Assembly: GCA_037176705.1 (NCBI GenBank)
Contig: CM073885.1
Span: 168,010,290 to 168,074,289 of the forward strand
Length of the DNA: 64,000 bases
Direction: 5' to 3'
Source of the DNA: Molossus alvarezi
Taxonomy: Eukaryota > Chordata > Mammalia > Chiroptera > Molossidae
The translations under genes and the position numbers were made by a program. Numbering within the stretch: position 1 is the first letter of the stretch; each line of letters begins with the position of its first letter. The notes beneath the pieces were generated by a model. It saw only the letters and a program-made list of their open reading frames with translations. It made no database searches and had not been told where the DNA came from. Positions 49,086 to 62,429 of the stretch are shown one piece after another.

Positions 49086-49384
49086 GCATCATCATCAGTG
49101 TTCTCTCATCTGGGCTAGTTCACAGGGCTAGACTTGCCAGCTGGACCCATAGGCCAGGTGGGCCTTGGAAAGGTGGAGATTTAGAACAAAGACTCAGTTG
49201 TGCTTTTTGACTCAAAGAAGAACTAGGGCAGTTGTGGCTTCAGAAGCCCATTTGTGAAGGAAACCAGAGAGTGCTGTGACATATTGGCATTTTCCAACAA
49301 ACAGGTGTGACCATGAGTTACAGGTCCATTTGCCTAGAGATGCTTTGTATATTTCTACTGGTGATTTTTAGTTCCAAAAAAGAC

Positions 49385-49510
49385 ACACTACCTTGCTACC
49401 TAGCTCTCTCTTAGTTTTAACTTCTTCTTTTGGAAAATATGGATAATTCAGTTCCACTTACCCCATGGGACTTAATCAGCTAACACATATAAAGCATTCT
49501 GACCACATAA
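49385..49510 (+). mobile_element. MIR-type fragment
   Basis: 'ttaacttcttcttttggaaaatatggataattcag' then 'cccatgggacttaatcagctaacacatataaagcattctgacc' resembles the MIR 3' segment. Confidence 0.5.
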
Positions 49511-49897
49511 TGTTACAGAGACAGCACATAATATTATTAGAAGGCACAATGTTATTACCTTGATTGGTATTTTTCCAGAAAGCAGAGCTAATACTCATTC
49601 CTACCTAATGTGAAAATTCTTCTGCAGCCATTAATCATTGGCATTGGAATGTAATTGGCAAATCTAGAGAGCTGCCAAATGCCAGGATGTCTACACTGAT
49701 ATTTAACAATTTTCGTATTAAATGTCTTTAGATAGAATTAAAGTTCCTTTGATATTTATTATCTTATTTGCTCTCAAGTTGCAGGCACTCTAATAAATCG
49801 AGTAATAGTTTAGTATACGTGTGATGAAATGCATTTTAGTGTTTCTGGTGCTATAACTTAATGATTCATTTCTGTTTATAAATCACTAGAGGTTTTT

Positions 49898-50120
49898 TTT
49901 TGTTTGTTTGTTTTTTATCCTCACCCGAGGACATTTTCCCATATTTTTGTTCAGGTAGAGTGGGAGGGAGAGAGAGGAACAGAGAGAGAGAGAGAAACAT
50001 CGATGTGAAAGGAACACATCGAGTGGCTGCCACCCGCATGACCGACCAGGGCCGGGGACAAACTGCAACCGAGGTACACGCCCTTAGCGCGAACCGAACC
50101 CGGGTCCGCAGGCCGACGCT
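49898..50120 (-). mobile_element. VES SINE (long class), young, 5'-truncated
   Basis: Reverse copy with many CpGs intact. The head stops inside 'ggccgacgct', so about the first 30-35 bases including the A-box are missing. A perfect 20-bp TSD lies at 49878-49897 and 50121-50140. The left boundary blurs into the T-rich tail. Confidence 0.94.
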
Positions 50121-50140
50121 ATAAATCACTAGAGGTTTTT

Positions 50141-50997
<857 letters not shown>

Positions 50998-51069
50998 GGT
51001 TTCTGCACAGAAGGGCACCAGTGCTGGTTTACAGGTGTTAGGACTAAAATTTTGCCTATACCGTTAAGA

Positions 51070-51070
<1 letters not shown>

Positions 51071-51110
<40 letters not shown>
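51071..51110 (+). repeat. (CA)n microsatellite in the PLXDC2 3' UTR
   Basis: About 19 uninterrupted ca units, about 75 bp after the stop codon. CA repeats in RNA can bind hnRNP L (known); an effect here is inference. Confidence 0.95.
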
Positions 51111-51370
51111 CCCTAAGCTGCTGTAGCCTGAAGGAAACAAGATTTTTGGACAAGCCCAGCCCAGGAAGGGTAAAACAAAAAACAAACAATAAACAAAAAA
51201 ACTAAAGCTGTACAAATTATCATTCACCACTGAACACAGAATTCCCTAGTGGGATGGCATCTGTAGTTCACCCAGAACATCTCCTGTGGACTTCCAGAAT
51301 CATGGCGAGATTACAGTGCCATTGGCTTAGGTGCAGGGCTGCAAAAGGGATGGAGAACAAAAATACTAAT

Positions 51371-51376
51371 AATAAA
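51371..51376 (+). other. Candidate proximal poly(A) signal (AATAAA)
   Basis: A canonical hexamer 374 bp after the PLXDC2 stop, with a GT/T-rich stretch (cttctctggtgtctc) about 40 bases further on. It is the best-formed early cleavage site by eye; use is not proven. Confidence 0.4.
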
Positions 51377-53565
51377 GCTTTAGTTCACAAGGGATCTACA
51401 CCTTTGGTTCAGATCTTCTCTGGTGTCTCAAAGAGACTGTGTTCCAAAGCCCGAACCCGTCCCTGAAAAGAGCAATGACGAATGTCAAGATTGCTGAGAA
51501 AAATAGCTCACGCAGGAACAAAAGCAAACACAAAATGAGAGATTTTCTCTCTTTTCATCAGATGCCTGGCCAAAGGATTGTATTTTCCTGGTCTAGATCC
51601 ACCTGTTCCAACAAGCTCATTACTTTGTCGGATGAACCTTTTATCTTCACAGGAGGTTTCACCCGTGCTTCCCCTTCCTTGTTAAGGAGCACCCCTTCTC
51701 CGAGCCGCGACAGAATTTCCAAACTGTTAGCGAAGGACGAGGCAAGAGGGAGCAGGCAACGAGGCTTCCCATTCTCGCTCAGAATAAAACTTCTGGTGTG
51801 CTCGCCTCCTTCTCCCAACTGTGAAGTCCTGGGAAGCCACAGTCTCCCTTGGCTGGAGGAAACAAAAGGATGACTCGTTCCTTAATCGTTTTTGAAACAA
51901 AAATGTTAAGGGATGCTAAGTTATATGGGTATTTTTTTTTTCTTTCACTTTTTGCCATGTCAGTACTCAAGGCCCATTTCATTGTGGATTCCTTTCTAAG
52001 ATGCCATTCAAGTCAGCCTAGCCCTGGTGATAAAAAGAATGAAAGAACCCTGCTGAATCACACAGTAATTTTCTTTAAAGCACATAGTAGTTACATAAAT
52101 ATATATAAATCTATTTTTGTTTATAACTAACACAAGGCAGGCTCTTGTGACTCTAAGAGTGCATTTTTGTCATCGAGACAAAACAAATGCAAGGTGCATT
52201 TCTGCATACTTCCATAGAGTTGTAAAATAATCCTTAATATTAGAATATTTTTATGTCACGTAGCAAAAGAGGTTCAGTAGGCCGCAGTGCCGATCATCAC
52301 CCTGCCTGTTTGCGCCGCCCTGGCATCCACATCAACCCCTTCCCTCCCGGGCTCAATAACGCAGGTGCCCAAAGCTCTGTAAATGAAGCTGTCACTCACC
52401 CTGTCATGAAAATCCGGATTTCGAATTTCCCCCTGAGCAAAGATAGAAAAGGCATCCCTTTGAGGAGGAAAGTGGTTAACATACGTACTGAGCTCCTAAA
52501 GTTTAAAATTCAGGAACGTTGTGTACAATTTCATCAGCATCTTGACCCATGAAATTTACATCCCGTGCCAAGAAGCTGCTGGTTCTTGTAGGGAACAGTG
52601 TCTACCATTTGCAGATTCAGGTATCAAGAAGCGGAGATCTCTCAAACAGCACTTTACTAACAGCTTCACCTCTTGTACAGTGTCTGCATTTCATGACATC
52701 AGCTCACTAACAACATCGTATTTATCTTCGCAATTGTCTGATGTAAACTAGTGCCATTTTTCATCACATGTATTTTGCTTTACATTTTTTAGTACCTGGT
52801 GAGGATGATCATTTTTCCCTAACCTAGTTAGTTAATAATTGCAAAAAAAGAAAAAAAAAATTGACAAGCAAGGTGATGGAAGGATGTGATGACAATCTCT
52901 CTGCCGTAGCTTCTTTCAGTTTCTATGAAATATCCCAACTCGTTTCTTGGGGAGTAGGTTGGGTCCGATAGCGATAACCAAATGACTTGCCAATGTAACT
53001 GGTGCAACTGGTATTCTACAAAGACATAAGGGACACATAGACGATTCCTTCTAGGATAAGATGACGCTTCTTTCACTAGCTTTTGTGGTAGGCGTGGCTT
53101 CTAATAGCAGTTGATTGACAGTTATATAAATCCTGCCTATATATCCAACTTCTTACACAATTCTTCGAAATAGCAATGTTATCTTTATACTCTCCCTTCT
53201 TCCATTTTTGATTCAAAAGAATTGACAATTTTGTAGGACCACATAAAACCCTCTGAATTGTTCAGTGAACTGAAGCACCATGTAATAGAAACGACTTTTT
53301 GGAAGGAAAAAGGCTGCGGACACATGGGAGAGCTTCCTAAGGGAACTAGGAGCTAGAGGTGGTGAGACGTTTCTGTTGTATATGAATCTTTTAGGGGTAA
53401 GGGACAGGCTTTCATTCTATTCTATGTGTCTCTGTTTTGTTCTCGGTGCCCATTTATTGGAAAAGAAGAGCAAACACACAGAGTTTCTGCAAATTCAGAA
53501 TAGGCGTGGATGCTTTGAACTTTACATAAATTATGCATTAGAAAGGGCACATCTGTACATTGTTC

Positions 53566-53571
53566 AATAAA
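53566..53571 (+). other. Candidate distal poly(A) signal (AATAAA)
   Basis: Canonical hexamer in 'gttcaataaactatg' at the end of the repeat-poor stretch after the PLXDC2 stop. Repeat relics reappear soon after. The downstream GT-rich element is weak. Confidence 0.35.
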
Positions 53572-53934
53572 CTATGAACACAGAGAGAGAATAACTGTTT
53601 TAAAAATTAAAAATAGCAAAGGAGCACATACTCTCTTCTGGAGAAATCAGGTAAATGGTGCTATACAAGAAGTTAGATATTTCATCTTAATTATTTGTAA
53701 AAATAATATTCGATGATTAGATAAAGGTATTAAAAGTCAAGAAAAAGACCTTAAGGCTTAATCCAACCAGATAGCAGTGACCTCAATGTTGGTTTGTTCA
53801 TGAAGGGTTTGGACTTTAAGATGTACTAACAACTAGAAAACTAAAGATACACAATACCCTACAGTTTACTCCCAGTTATTATTTTAGCTTGAGATACCTA
53901 GGACATTTGCTAATCTGTCACACGTAGCATCTGG

Positions 53935-54055
53935 AGCTAGCCTGTCCACTATTATAGTCACTAGCCAAACACAGTTACATAAATTTAAATTAAATAAGAA
54001 TTCAGTCTTCAGTGGCCACACGTGGCTTGTGGCTACCACATTGGACAACACAGAA
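53935..54055 (+). mobile_element. Charlie-type hAT fragment
   Basis: 'agcctgtccactattatagtcactagccaaac' and 'agtggccacacgtggcttgtggctaccacattggacaac' are the two ends of the same family as 31395-31675, at shorter length. Confidence 0.6.
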
Positions 54056-55954
54056 CATCCCCATCATCACAGAAACGTATATTATGTGGTGCTACAGAAG
54101 AAGTCTTTCCTTTCAGTTCCATCTCCTTGAAGAAGGAGGATGAAGGGAAGACTTAGTTGTTGGCTACGTCTAAGCATTTAGATCTCAGAGAGGCATGATG
54201 GAGTAATAGGAAAAAAAAAAAAAAAAAACAGATCCCATTAACCTCCATGAGTACCAGTTTGCAATTTGGGGAAATTAAAATATCTTTATCCTATCTTCCT
54301 TGCAAGATTATTATGCTGCAGATCGAATAAATGTTCAGAGGTACAGACTTTGAAGACCTTCCGTCAATGCAACCCCAGTAAAGCACAGCTGTGGGTCCAG
54401 TCCCAGAACACATTTGCATTAAGAGGAAGAGAAGTTTGTCAATCCTCAGAGCATTCAAGGGCAATCAGATCAATACATTTCTTGAGAAAATGCCAAAGGA
54501 GAATACATTCAAACCACACAGCAAAAATGCTTTGTTTCTTTTTTCCCACCTCAATATTTTCTCTTCTTATTTTCTCTGCATGACATCTCTCCCAACGACC
54601 TGTCCTCTCCCATGCCAGAGTCCCCTGTGTTCATCCGTCAACTGGCTCACTTCTTCATCACGTAGTCATTTAGTGTCTCCAGTTTCTTCTGATTTCCCAG
54701 TTTATGCTTCACAGCAAAAAGGAGCCCAGGAGGTGACCAGCAGGCTTCTTTTTAGAAGAAATACTTAAAACACAAATAACTTTAAATTTTTATTTCATTC
54801 CTGTAACACAAATGTGAGGGGCTGTTGCATTCAAATATAAGTATGTGGGACTTGATTTTCATTGTAAAAATTTGCAAATGAAGACTATATTAAAGAATAA
54901 AATTAAATTATGCTAATATGTAGATACTATGTATTCTTGGATTAGTATAATTTATTAAGTTTTTGGCAAAAAAAAACATTCTTGTTACTTCCTCATTCTG
55001 AAAAGGTGTCAATTGGGTGATGCCCCTAGCGTCTGTTGTACATTTGAGAACAGAGTTTCTAGAAGCCATATTGTGTTCAAGACACTTCCGTTCCATGATA
55101 AGAAATGAATATTTATATAAGATTCACTGTGGTTATGGTTTCTTCCGCCTGTGAGATGTTATTTTGCTTTGTCTTTCTTCAGACATTTTCAGATATTTTA
55201 TGACAGCATGCTTTCCTAATTTCCAAAGCATGCTCTTGCTCTTCTTTCTCATCCCTGCCCTACTCTGGGTGTCAGCACCTGTCTGCCAGAATCCTGGGAG
55301 GTCATGTAATCCAACTTTTTCATTTCACAGATCAGAAAATGGAGGCATGGAGAGAAAAGTAATTTTCCCATTGTCAGATCTAGGTCTTGAACTTGGAACT
55401 CCCGTCAGGTTATTTTTGTTTCGGTTCGCCTTGCCTGCACCCTTTTGGCAGTGTGCAAGGTCAGCCAAGCAGCTCAGAAGGCAGAGTCCCTCCGAAACTA
55501 GCTGTGTGCTCTGTGACTGCCTACCTGTCCTTAGAACAGTGGCCCACTCTTCCTCTGTCATGGTGCTGTCTTATGAATGGTGCCGTTTTAATAACAACCA
55601 GTGACTTCCAGTTCTAGCTATTACAGGGTCTTTATTTGTTTTTGCAGATTCCTTACTACCATTCCTACCTGTAATTAGGTTATTTCTCTATTGCTATTGA
55701 AATTTTTTCTGCCTGTTCTGTTTCTTTCCCAATGTACCTGAAAATGAATAATCTTCATAGCAGATTTTCTTACCATTTATATAATCAATTTTCATTTGCT
55801 TTGTAAACTGTCTGAACTTTTTTGCCCTAAGAAGGGTTTTTGTTTTTGTTTTTGTTTTTTTTGAGCAAATATTATATTGGTGGCATTACCTATTACCTAT
55901 ATATTCATATTACATTGTGTTTGTAAAGCACTTTACATTTTAAAGAGCACTTTG
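54056..55954. other. 3' flank, mostly unassigned
   Basis: Contains an A19 run at 54211 and the ancient fragment at 55270-55410. The ORFs (54266-54768, 55164-55604) have no known similarity. Confidence 0.4.
55270..55410 (+). mobile_element. Ancient MIR-like / LINE-related fragment
   Basis: 'gggaggtcatgtaatccaactttttcatttcacagatcagaaaatggaggcatggagag' has the common 'fall in..., beneath detection, gauge' layout of very old mammalian repeats. Family not certain. Confidence 0.4.
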
Positions 55955-56050
55955 ATTCATTCCTTTATTTGTTGATTCATTCCACCACTCAATCAACTTG
56001 AATATTTATTGAGCATCTTGTGGTATACAGTAATAAATACAAATAGTGAG
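55955..56050 (-). mobile_element. L2 3'-end fragment
   Basis: 'attcattcctttatttgttgattcattcc...tatttattgagcatcttgtggtatacagtaataaat' resembles the antisense L2 terminus. Confidence 0.5.
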
Positions 56051-56504
56051 GTATCAGGCATGTCCACTGATAACTGTAGGATGGTAAAATCCTCAAACAA
56101 AATTTGGCAAGTAGGTACAATCAATATTATTACTCTATCCAATTTCCAATTCCAATTTTCTATTCTACTTAGATAAGGAACTATCAAGTATTTGCCTGAA
56201 GATTGTTTATGAAATATGATACATCATTGCACATACATCGGTGCGACTTGCTCTATTTCAAACGATCTGTCAATTTCATTAATGAAAAGATAAGTCACTC
56301 ATCAAAAGTTGTCCCAGACCCAGGAGGCTTTCCAGGCCACTTGAATTCTTCTGACTAAACATAATACTTCACCTTCTTGCACCAATATTTCTGTGGCGCC
56401 TTTTTGAATGATCAACGTCATATTTTTAAGATATTCCAGAAGCCACAGTGTATTAAAGAAGCATTTGCAGTTTAGGTGTGTGGCTCTTTGTCATTTATTA
56501 GATA

Positions 56505-56640
56505 GTCTCCGGCGTTCTCAGCCTTGCACTGTTGACGTTTTGGGACTCGTTATTCTTTGTTGGGGGGGTTGGAAGTCGCCCCGCACATTACGGGTTGTTT
56601 GGCAGTTTCCGGGGCTCCTACTGACTATATGCCAGGAGCG
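56505..56640 (-). mobile_element. MER20-like hAT-Charlie fragment
   Basis: 'ggcgttctcagccttgcactgttgacgttttggg', 'attctttgttgggggggttgg', 'cattacgggttgtttggcag' and 'gactatatgccaggagcg' match the complement of MER20 in order. The 5' half is replaced by a CT/AC microsatellite. Confidence 0.8.
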
Positions 56641-56704
56641 TGCTCTCTCTCCCCTCTCTCTCTCTCTCTCCTTCTCTCTCTCTCTCTCTCTCATACACAC
56701 ACAC
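56641..56704 (+). repeat. (CT)n(AC)n microsatellite
   Basis: A ct-rich tract, then acacac, abutting the MER20-like fragment. Confidence 0.93.
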
Positions 56705-59700
56705 CGCACAAAACAATCTCGTTGTGACAACTCATGTCCCCTGGGATGGGACTGGAAAATCTACTAGATTAGCTAAGTGAGCAAAATATATCAGGAGAAA
56801 AAAAAGGAATTTTTCTCTTCCCCTTTTCACTTAATTTTTATCATAGGTAGGTTTTTACTTACAGTAAGACTTGGAATCATTAACTCTTGGCATTAGCAGG
56901 GACTATAAAAAGTCACTACTTCAGCCACAATCCAACATCCTCCTTCCCCGTTTCTCCATCTCTGGGGCTTACAGACTTACTGAGAGAAGATGGGAAGGCT
57001 GGCCGTCTCCAGAAGCTGGAACAGCCCCTTGGTAGCTAGAGATGAGGCTGTTTGGCAGCGGGCTCGGCAGCAGTGATGTTGGCGTCAGGTTGGGGACCTG
57101 GTGTCACAGAAAGAACTGCGGTCACGCCGAGCCTTCGTCTAAGGCACTTTCTTTTGGTCACTTCACACATCTACAAGTCTTGTTCCTTCCTCCTTGCCTC
57201 CAAAATGTGCAGAGAAGTGAGAGTTTGGTGCTTCTAATTTTAAGAATATCTGGATGAGCTTTCTATTTCTGATATTGATTTTTTTTTTTTTTTGGTCCCT
57301 CTGTGGGGACAAAAAACAAGCAAACGACATTTGACTGTCCCAAGTAATTGAAAATTGGAAGTTTCAGATGAGGCCAAAGTTCCCACTGGTTTGATGTGCC
57401 TTATGTCCGTTCGCCTGCAGGGTCCGTGATTTCCTTTGGAAGACTCTGAATCCCATCCATTTGTATTGTGTCTGTTCTGCATCAATTAAAATACTTGGTG
57501 AAGTTATAGAAAGACGGCCTCTTAATATTCCCACAAATAACAAACTCCCAACTGGAATATCAGGTCTCTCTTTATTCCTTTGCTAAAAGACCAATGCAGA
57601 CTTTGAAAGCATTCATAGTTATTGACTACAAGTTGCTGTAGGATACACGATTGGAAGCCGTGATTACAAAGTGTAAAGGTGTACAATATTGACAAGCACA
57701 CCCAGAGTGAGCTCTCATAAGACAATCACGGAAATCAGAAAACCATAACCCAGGAGAGCCTCAAATGTCTATATGATTTTCTACTCTACTACTGTCATAT
57801 CAGACGGTACGTTGTTACTTAATGATTTGATTAAGTGGATCTACAACTTAAATTGTAATACAATTGCTTAATTAGTGCTTCACATAAGAGTTATACCATG
57901 TAGAGCCCACTGTTCTCACAATTATTTTTGCAAAGGAGAAAAATGGTAACCAGGAGAGTAAAGTTACCTAATTTCTTGAATCAATGCTCCATAGAAGTTT
58001 ATGGAATACATCATCATTGGCTTCACAATGTTAGTTCTGTTCATTTCCAGATCACTGTCTACACTGAAAGATTTATGTTACATTAAATCCAGGATAAAGG
58101 CTGGGAAAAAAAATAATGCAAATCACATGCTAGTACTCCTCTTTTTCTAATGTCTAATACCAACATTTGAGAATTACTAAAAACATTTTCTCCTAATGAA
58201 ATACAGCAACAATTTTCGACCTGGCAGATAGTGATGTGTTCATTTTTAAACACAGTCTCTTTTTTCCCACGCATTACAAAAAAATATATATATTTATATC
58301 ACTTATTCATCATGCAGCTAAAAACCTTTTGTGCCTATGGAATAGATACATAAACGTTTGCTATGTGGGGAGGGATATAAACATAGGAGTGGGTGGAAGG
58401 GGTGGATTCAATGAAAAAAATAAATATCAAGATATGCTATTAAGCAGTTTTCAGCTTCTTGAGAGCAAGGTACAAATAAAAATTCTGTTAGGATCAGCCC
58501 AAATTTAGGTCATTCAGATACTGGAGCACAGACCTTGCAAGTCAGGTTAGAAACACGTGACATAGGGAAGGTGAAGGAAGCCCCCAGTTCATCTAAAACT
58601 CAGCCATCGTCTGCCTGCACCTCTTCTATGGCACGATCCTAACTCACTGAGACCTTTGCTGTAGGGAACTGAGTTACTTACGGTCAGGAAATGATCAAAA
58701 AGAGACTTTCATTTATCTTCTTGTGACTTACAAGGCATGTTCTTTGGTTCCCTTATACCAGAGACCATGAGGGAGCCAACCACACACAGGCAATAAAATA
58801 CAATAAAGACAGAAGTAATTTTTCTGAGGACCCAGACTCAAGGACTATTGTCTAGACATTGGAGTCGCGTCTAAGTGATCATTTGAAAGGTGTTTGAACA
58901 AAACCATACTCAGATTGTCATATTCGTAGCAAGGCGATAAATTCTCAAGTTAAGTGCCCTCCACCAGCCTACTCTGAAAACACCATTAGGTGAAATCAGA
59001 GCTTCCCTTGCTAAGAAATGTTAAAATCATTTTAGGGAAATGAATTCAGTTTCTTTAGACACAGAGATTTTGTGTATATTATAACCCAACCTCGGGGCCC
59101 TAGCTGAGAGGGGAAAGTGTCTCATAGGCTGGGTCAAAACAAATCTTTCATCTTTCATTGGCCATTGGAGGCGTTTGGACAGTGCCTGGGAAGTACATTA
59201 TTTTCAGGGGGAAAATAGGCAGCCTTTTTTGCATGCCAGCTGGGATCATGGGAACTCCCAATACCGGGAATTTACTACTGTTTCTGGTAATTCCGCTTGT
59301 AGTAATTTGAAATGTTGAAGTGTGAAAGGAAAAGTTGGGCACCCAGGGGCTGGCTGTGTCATATGCCAGTTGCACCAGCACACAGAATATTTGTAAATGC
59401 ATTTCGAAGTGGGTATAATTATGCCCTTTGTCAGAATCACAAAGCCCACTGTGGTGCTGCTGAGAGAGAACCCCGGGGGGAATCTGACCCTGGAAACCCA
59501 GTCAGCCTCCCACAAGAGGAAAGTCTGAGTGGGTGAGCACAGCACTTTGCAAGTTGGTTTCTCACTGTTTTCCAAAGCCCCTTCCCAAGGACGTGTTTTT
59601 AAGTGAAGGTTAGTTTCGCAGAGGTTTTCCAAAATCTCATTTAATCCAGGGCTTGGAAAACGGAGCGTTTTGAATTGACTCCAGTCCTCTGGGCATCATT

Positions 59701-61317
59701 TCCATTTTCTTTGCCATGTTAATGAGACATTCTGAGGCTGCATTATTTCATGAAAAATAATGTATGCATACTGCATGATGACCTCATGCTTGAAGTACCT
59801 GAACCTGCAAATGTAGAAATGATTGTATCTGAATTTGCACTAATGGTGTCTGATAGCAGAAGAGGTGTGATCGTTATTGAAATCCACTATTTAAATTCAG
59901 TAATTCAGATGCTACATACTTCTGCAAGCTTCTTGATTATTTTCACTGTAAGAATAATTATCTAAGTTTGAATGTATTTCCTTACAATTCATTAGTTTGC
60001 CATCTCTCTTTTATGTAAAGATCCCTATGATTGCAATAATTCATTAAAGTTTTTCTTGCACAGCTTCTTACATCAAGTTTTTCTATAATTCTTCTGATTC
60101 TGCTTACAGTACATGGGAAATCTTTTTTTTTTTTTCTAGTAATAACTTTGTAAGAAAGCCAGTGTATCTATTGACCGCCGTGGTGATATAATTCATCTTC
60201 AAAGGTCTAGAAGTGGGCGGTGACCAAACGGGACCTGTGTTCTCTCTGTTGAATGCTATCTTCAGAATTAAATCATGTTCTGTTTTTTCACTTTCAGTCG
60301 AAGTCAACAAATTGGGGAGTTTAGAATGGGGAGAAGGGAACAATTTGTGTAATACTGCTGTCATATTTAACTACATATTAAAAACAATAAATGATCATTT
60401 TGTTTTAATTTCTTAAATATGTTTACCCATGTCTTTCAACATATCTTTGTTTCCTTTCCACCTTTAGTTTTAGAAACATTTTACTTGTTGTGGAAGAAAA
60501 TCAGTGGCGTGTCCAGAGCTACAGGCTAATGACCCAAGAGAAATCCTTTTCTTTTAATCCTGTCCTGGTGTGGGGACTGATACCAACTAGAAAGAACTGC
60601 AGAAAACGAAGGACCTAGAATGCCATAGACGTGAGTGGAGACTTGGTCCCTGCTACAACCCACAGAGCTCGAATGTTGATTTCTTCTAGATCAGAGGTTT
60701 GGGTTGTCAGCTGTCAGCTTAAATTCTAGTACTGGACTAAGTCGGGGTGTTTCAGCTCAGCTTTTGCCTCTGTCACTAGTCTTGGTATATGATCTCCAAT
60801 GACATTCCAAATGAGTTCCTAAAGTTTCTCAACTATTCCGTCCCCTTTCCCAAACTGGAAATAATTGTACCTACATCTCAGGGGCTTTTGGATGTGTGCC
60901 TCAGCTAATTATGGAGAATGTCTGAGGAGAGATGTTATGAATTCCAAATGTTCTTTCCCTGCTTCCTCATCCTCTGCTCTTGGACTCTCTGTTTAATAAT
61001 GCCAAGTACACACAGGCCTGAACCCAGGGACAGGAAGTAGGTGTCAGAAGCTGGTGGGAATTTCAGTCAAAGGTGGAACAATCGCTTTGTGCAAATCAAT
61101 TCGGGTTTTTGTTTTTGTTTTTAAATCTTACCTCTGTGTGGATCTTTTGGACTGAATTGATTATACTTTGATATCATGGAGTATATTTAGAACTGCGATT
61201 TTAAATGGTGTGAATTGTCTTTATGATGCCAAAAGGGAAAAATTACTTATGCAAGTCATGCAACTTTCCCTAATGGTAGATAAATATTGAGGCCAGTGCT
61301 TTTCAAAAACATTACTG
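56705..61317. other. 3' flank, repeat-poor, no gene recognised
   Basis: 4.6 kb without a named repeat. ORFs such as 59246-59632 (minus) and 57042-57257 (+) overlap each other on opposite strands and show no domain. This could be an extension of the 3' UTR or conserved non-coding DNA; the sequence alone does not decide. Confidence 0.4.
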
Positions 61318-61482
61318 TGCCCGGCCAGAGTGGCTCAGTTGGTCGGAGCATCATCCCATGCACCAAAAGGCTGCTGTTTCCATTCCTGGTCAGGGAACAT
61401 TCCTGGTTTGTGGGTTTGATCCCCAGTCGGCAACTGATCAATGTTTCTCTCTCTCTCTCTCTCCCCCCCTTCCTCTCTCTAA
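61318..61482 (+). mobile_element. VES SINE, internally shortened
   Basis: Head gtgcccggccagagtggctcag and 'atcccatgcaccaaaagg' are present. The middle (gggg..tgcaggaggc part) is partly missing before the (CT)n body. Confidence 0.9.
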
Positions 61483-61686
61483 GTATGTCCACATGTGCCA
61501 TTTCTTAAAATAATGAAGCACAAATGTTAAAGAAAAATGCTAATGACAATCACATAACTTTTAATTTAGCTGTAGGTAAATCTCCCGTGAATCTGGAGAC
61601 CATGTCTTCTCCTCACCAGTCCTTTATTTCAGAATCAGAACCTCTGATGGGAAGTTGGAGTATTTTCCACCCAGTTTGTTTGTTTG

Positions 61687-61881
61687 TTTATTTTTATTGA
61701 TTTTGGAGAGAGAGGAAGAGAGAGAAAGAAACATTGATGAGAGAACATCGATTGGCCACCTCCTGCATGCCTCCCCCTGGGGATCGGGCCCACAACCCGG
61801 GCATGTGCCCTGACCGGGAATCAAACTGGAGATGTTTCGGTGTGTGGGTCAACGCTCAACCACTGAGCCACACCGGCCGGA
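61687..61881 (-). mobile_element. VES SINE (short class)
   Basis: Reverse copy: 'attgattttggagagagagg', 'ccctgaccgggaatcaaac', head complement 'ccactgagccacaccggccgg'. Its flanks share a 'cccagttt' core. Confidence 0.92.
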
Positions 61882-61896
61882 CTCCCCCACCCCCAG

Positions 61897-62425
61897 TTTA
61901 TTTTAACAAATATTTATTAAATATCTACCTGGTTTTATGTAATCTGCGTGACTCCAGGGCTGCAAAAACAAAAAAGACAAGTTCCCTGCTTTCTGTTAGC
62001 CTACAGTATGGTGGGGGAGACCAACATTTAAACAAATGTGCCAAATGATGTAATATAGGCCTCGGGACAGGAATACTTACCCTGTATAATGAAGTCACAG
62101 AGAAGGGAGAAGTCCATTCATTAGGGAAGGGGTCAGGAGAGTTCCCACAGAGCAAGTGATCGTTGAACTTGTCCTTAGGTGAGTGGGATTCCATCGGGGA
62201 CAGCAGACACGTTAGGACAGGTGGCTGTGAGCAAACAGACTGGCTGTAAGGGAGGGAGCCACCAGAGGATGGCTGAAGATTAGGCTGAGGCCAGAGGGTT
62301 CAAACCCTGCGGACATTCGTAGGATTTCAGTCTATTTTCAAAGCAGTAGATGCAATTGGAAAGTTTCTAAGAAGAGGGGCCATGTAACCCAGACTATTCC
62401 AGGAAGATCACCCAGGTGATGTCAG
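61897..62425 (-). mobile_element. Ancient L2 LINE 3' relic
   Basis: 'aaatatttattaaatatctacctgg...caagttccctgctttctgttagcctacagtatggtgggggagacc' is the antisense L2 3' end. 'ggattgaggccagagggttcaaac...gatgcaattggaaag...aggaagatcac' continues into the 3' UTR/ORF2 end. Confidence 0.7.
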
Positions 62426-62429
62426 AGGA

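Larger units (their letters stand above)
50998..53590 (+). other. PLXDC2: Probable PLXDC2 3' UTR
   Basis: The sequence downstream of the stop lacks recognisable SINE or LINE insertions for more than 2.5 kb, unlike the surrounding DNA, as expected for a transcribed 3' UTR. Candidate AATAAA signals lie at 51188, 51371 (followed by a GT-rich stretch near 51418), 51783 and 53566. The 3' end is uncertain, and a longer UTR reaching past 53.6 kb is possible. A (CA)n tract lies about 75 bp after the stop. ORFs inside this stretch (for example 51439-51873 and 52253-52552) have no recognised similarity and are taken as chance. Confidence 0.6.

Noticed and set aside
51439..51873. 144-codon ORF downstream of the PLXDC2 stop as a second gene
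   Set aside because: It lies in the probable 3' UTR, overlaps a minus-strand ORF, and has no known similarity.
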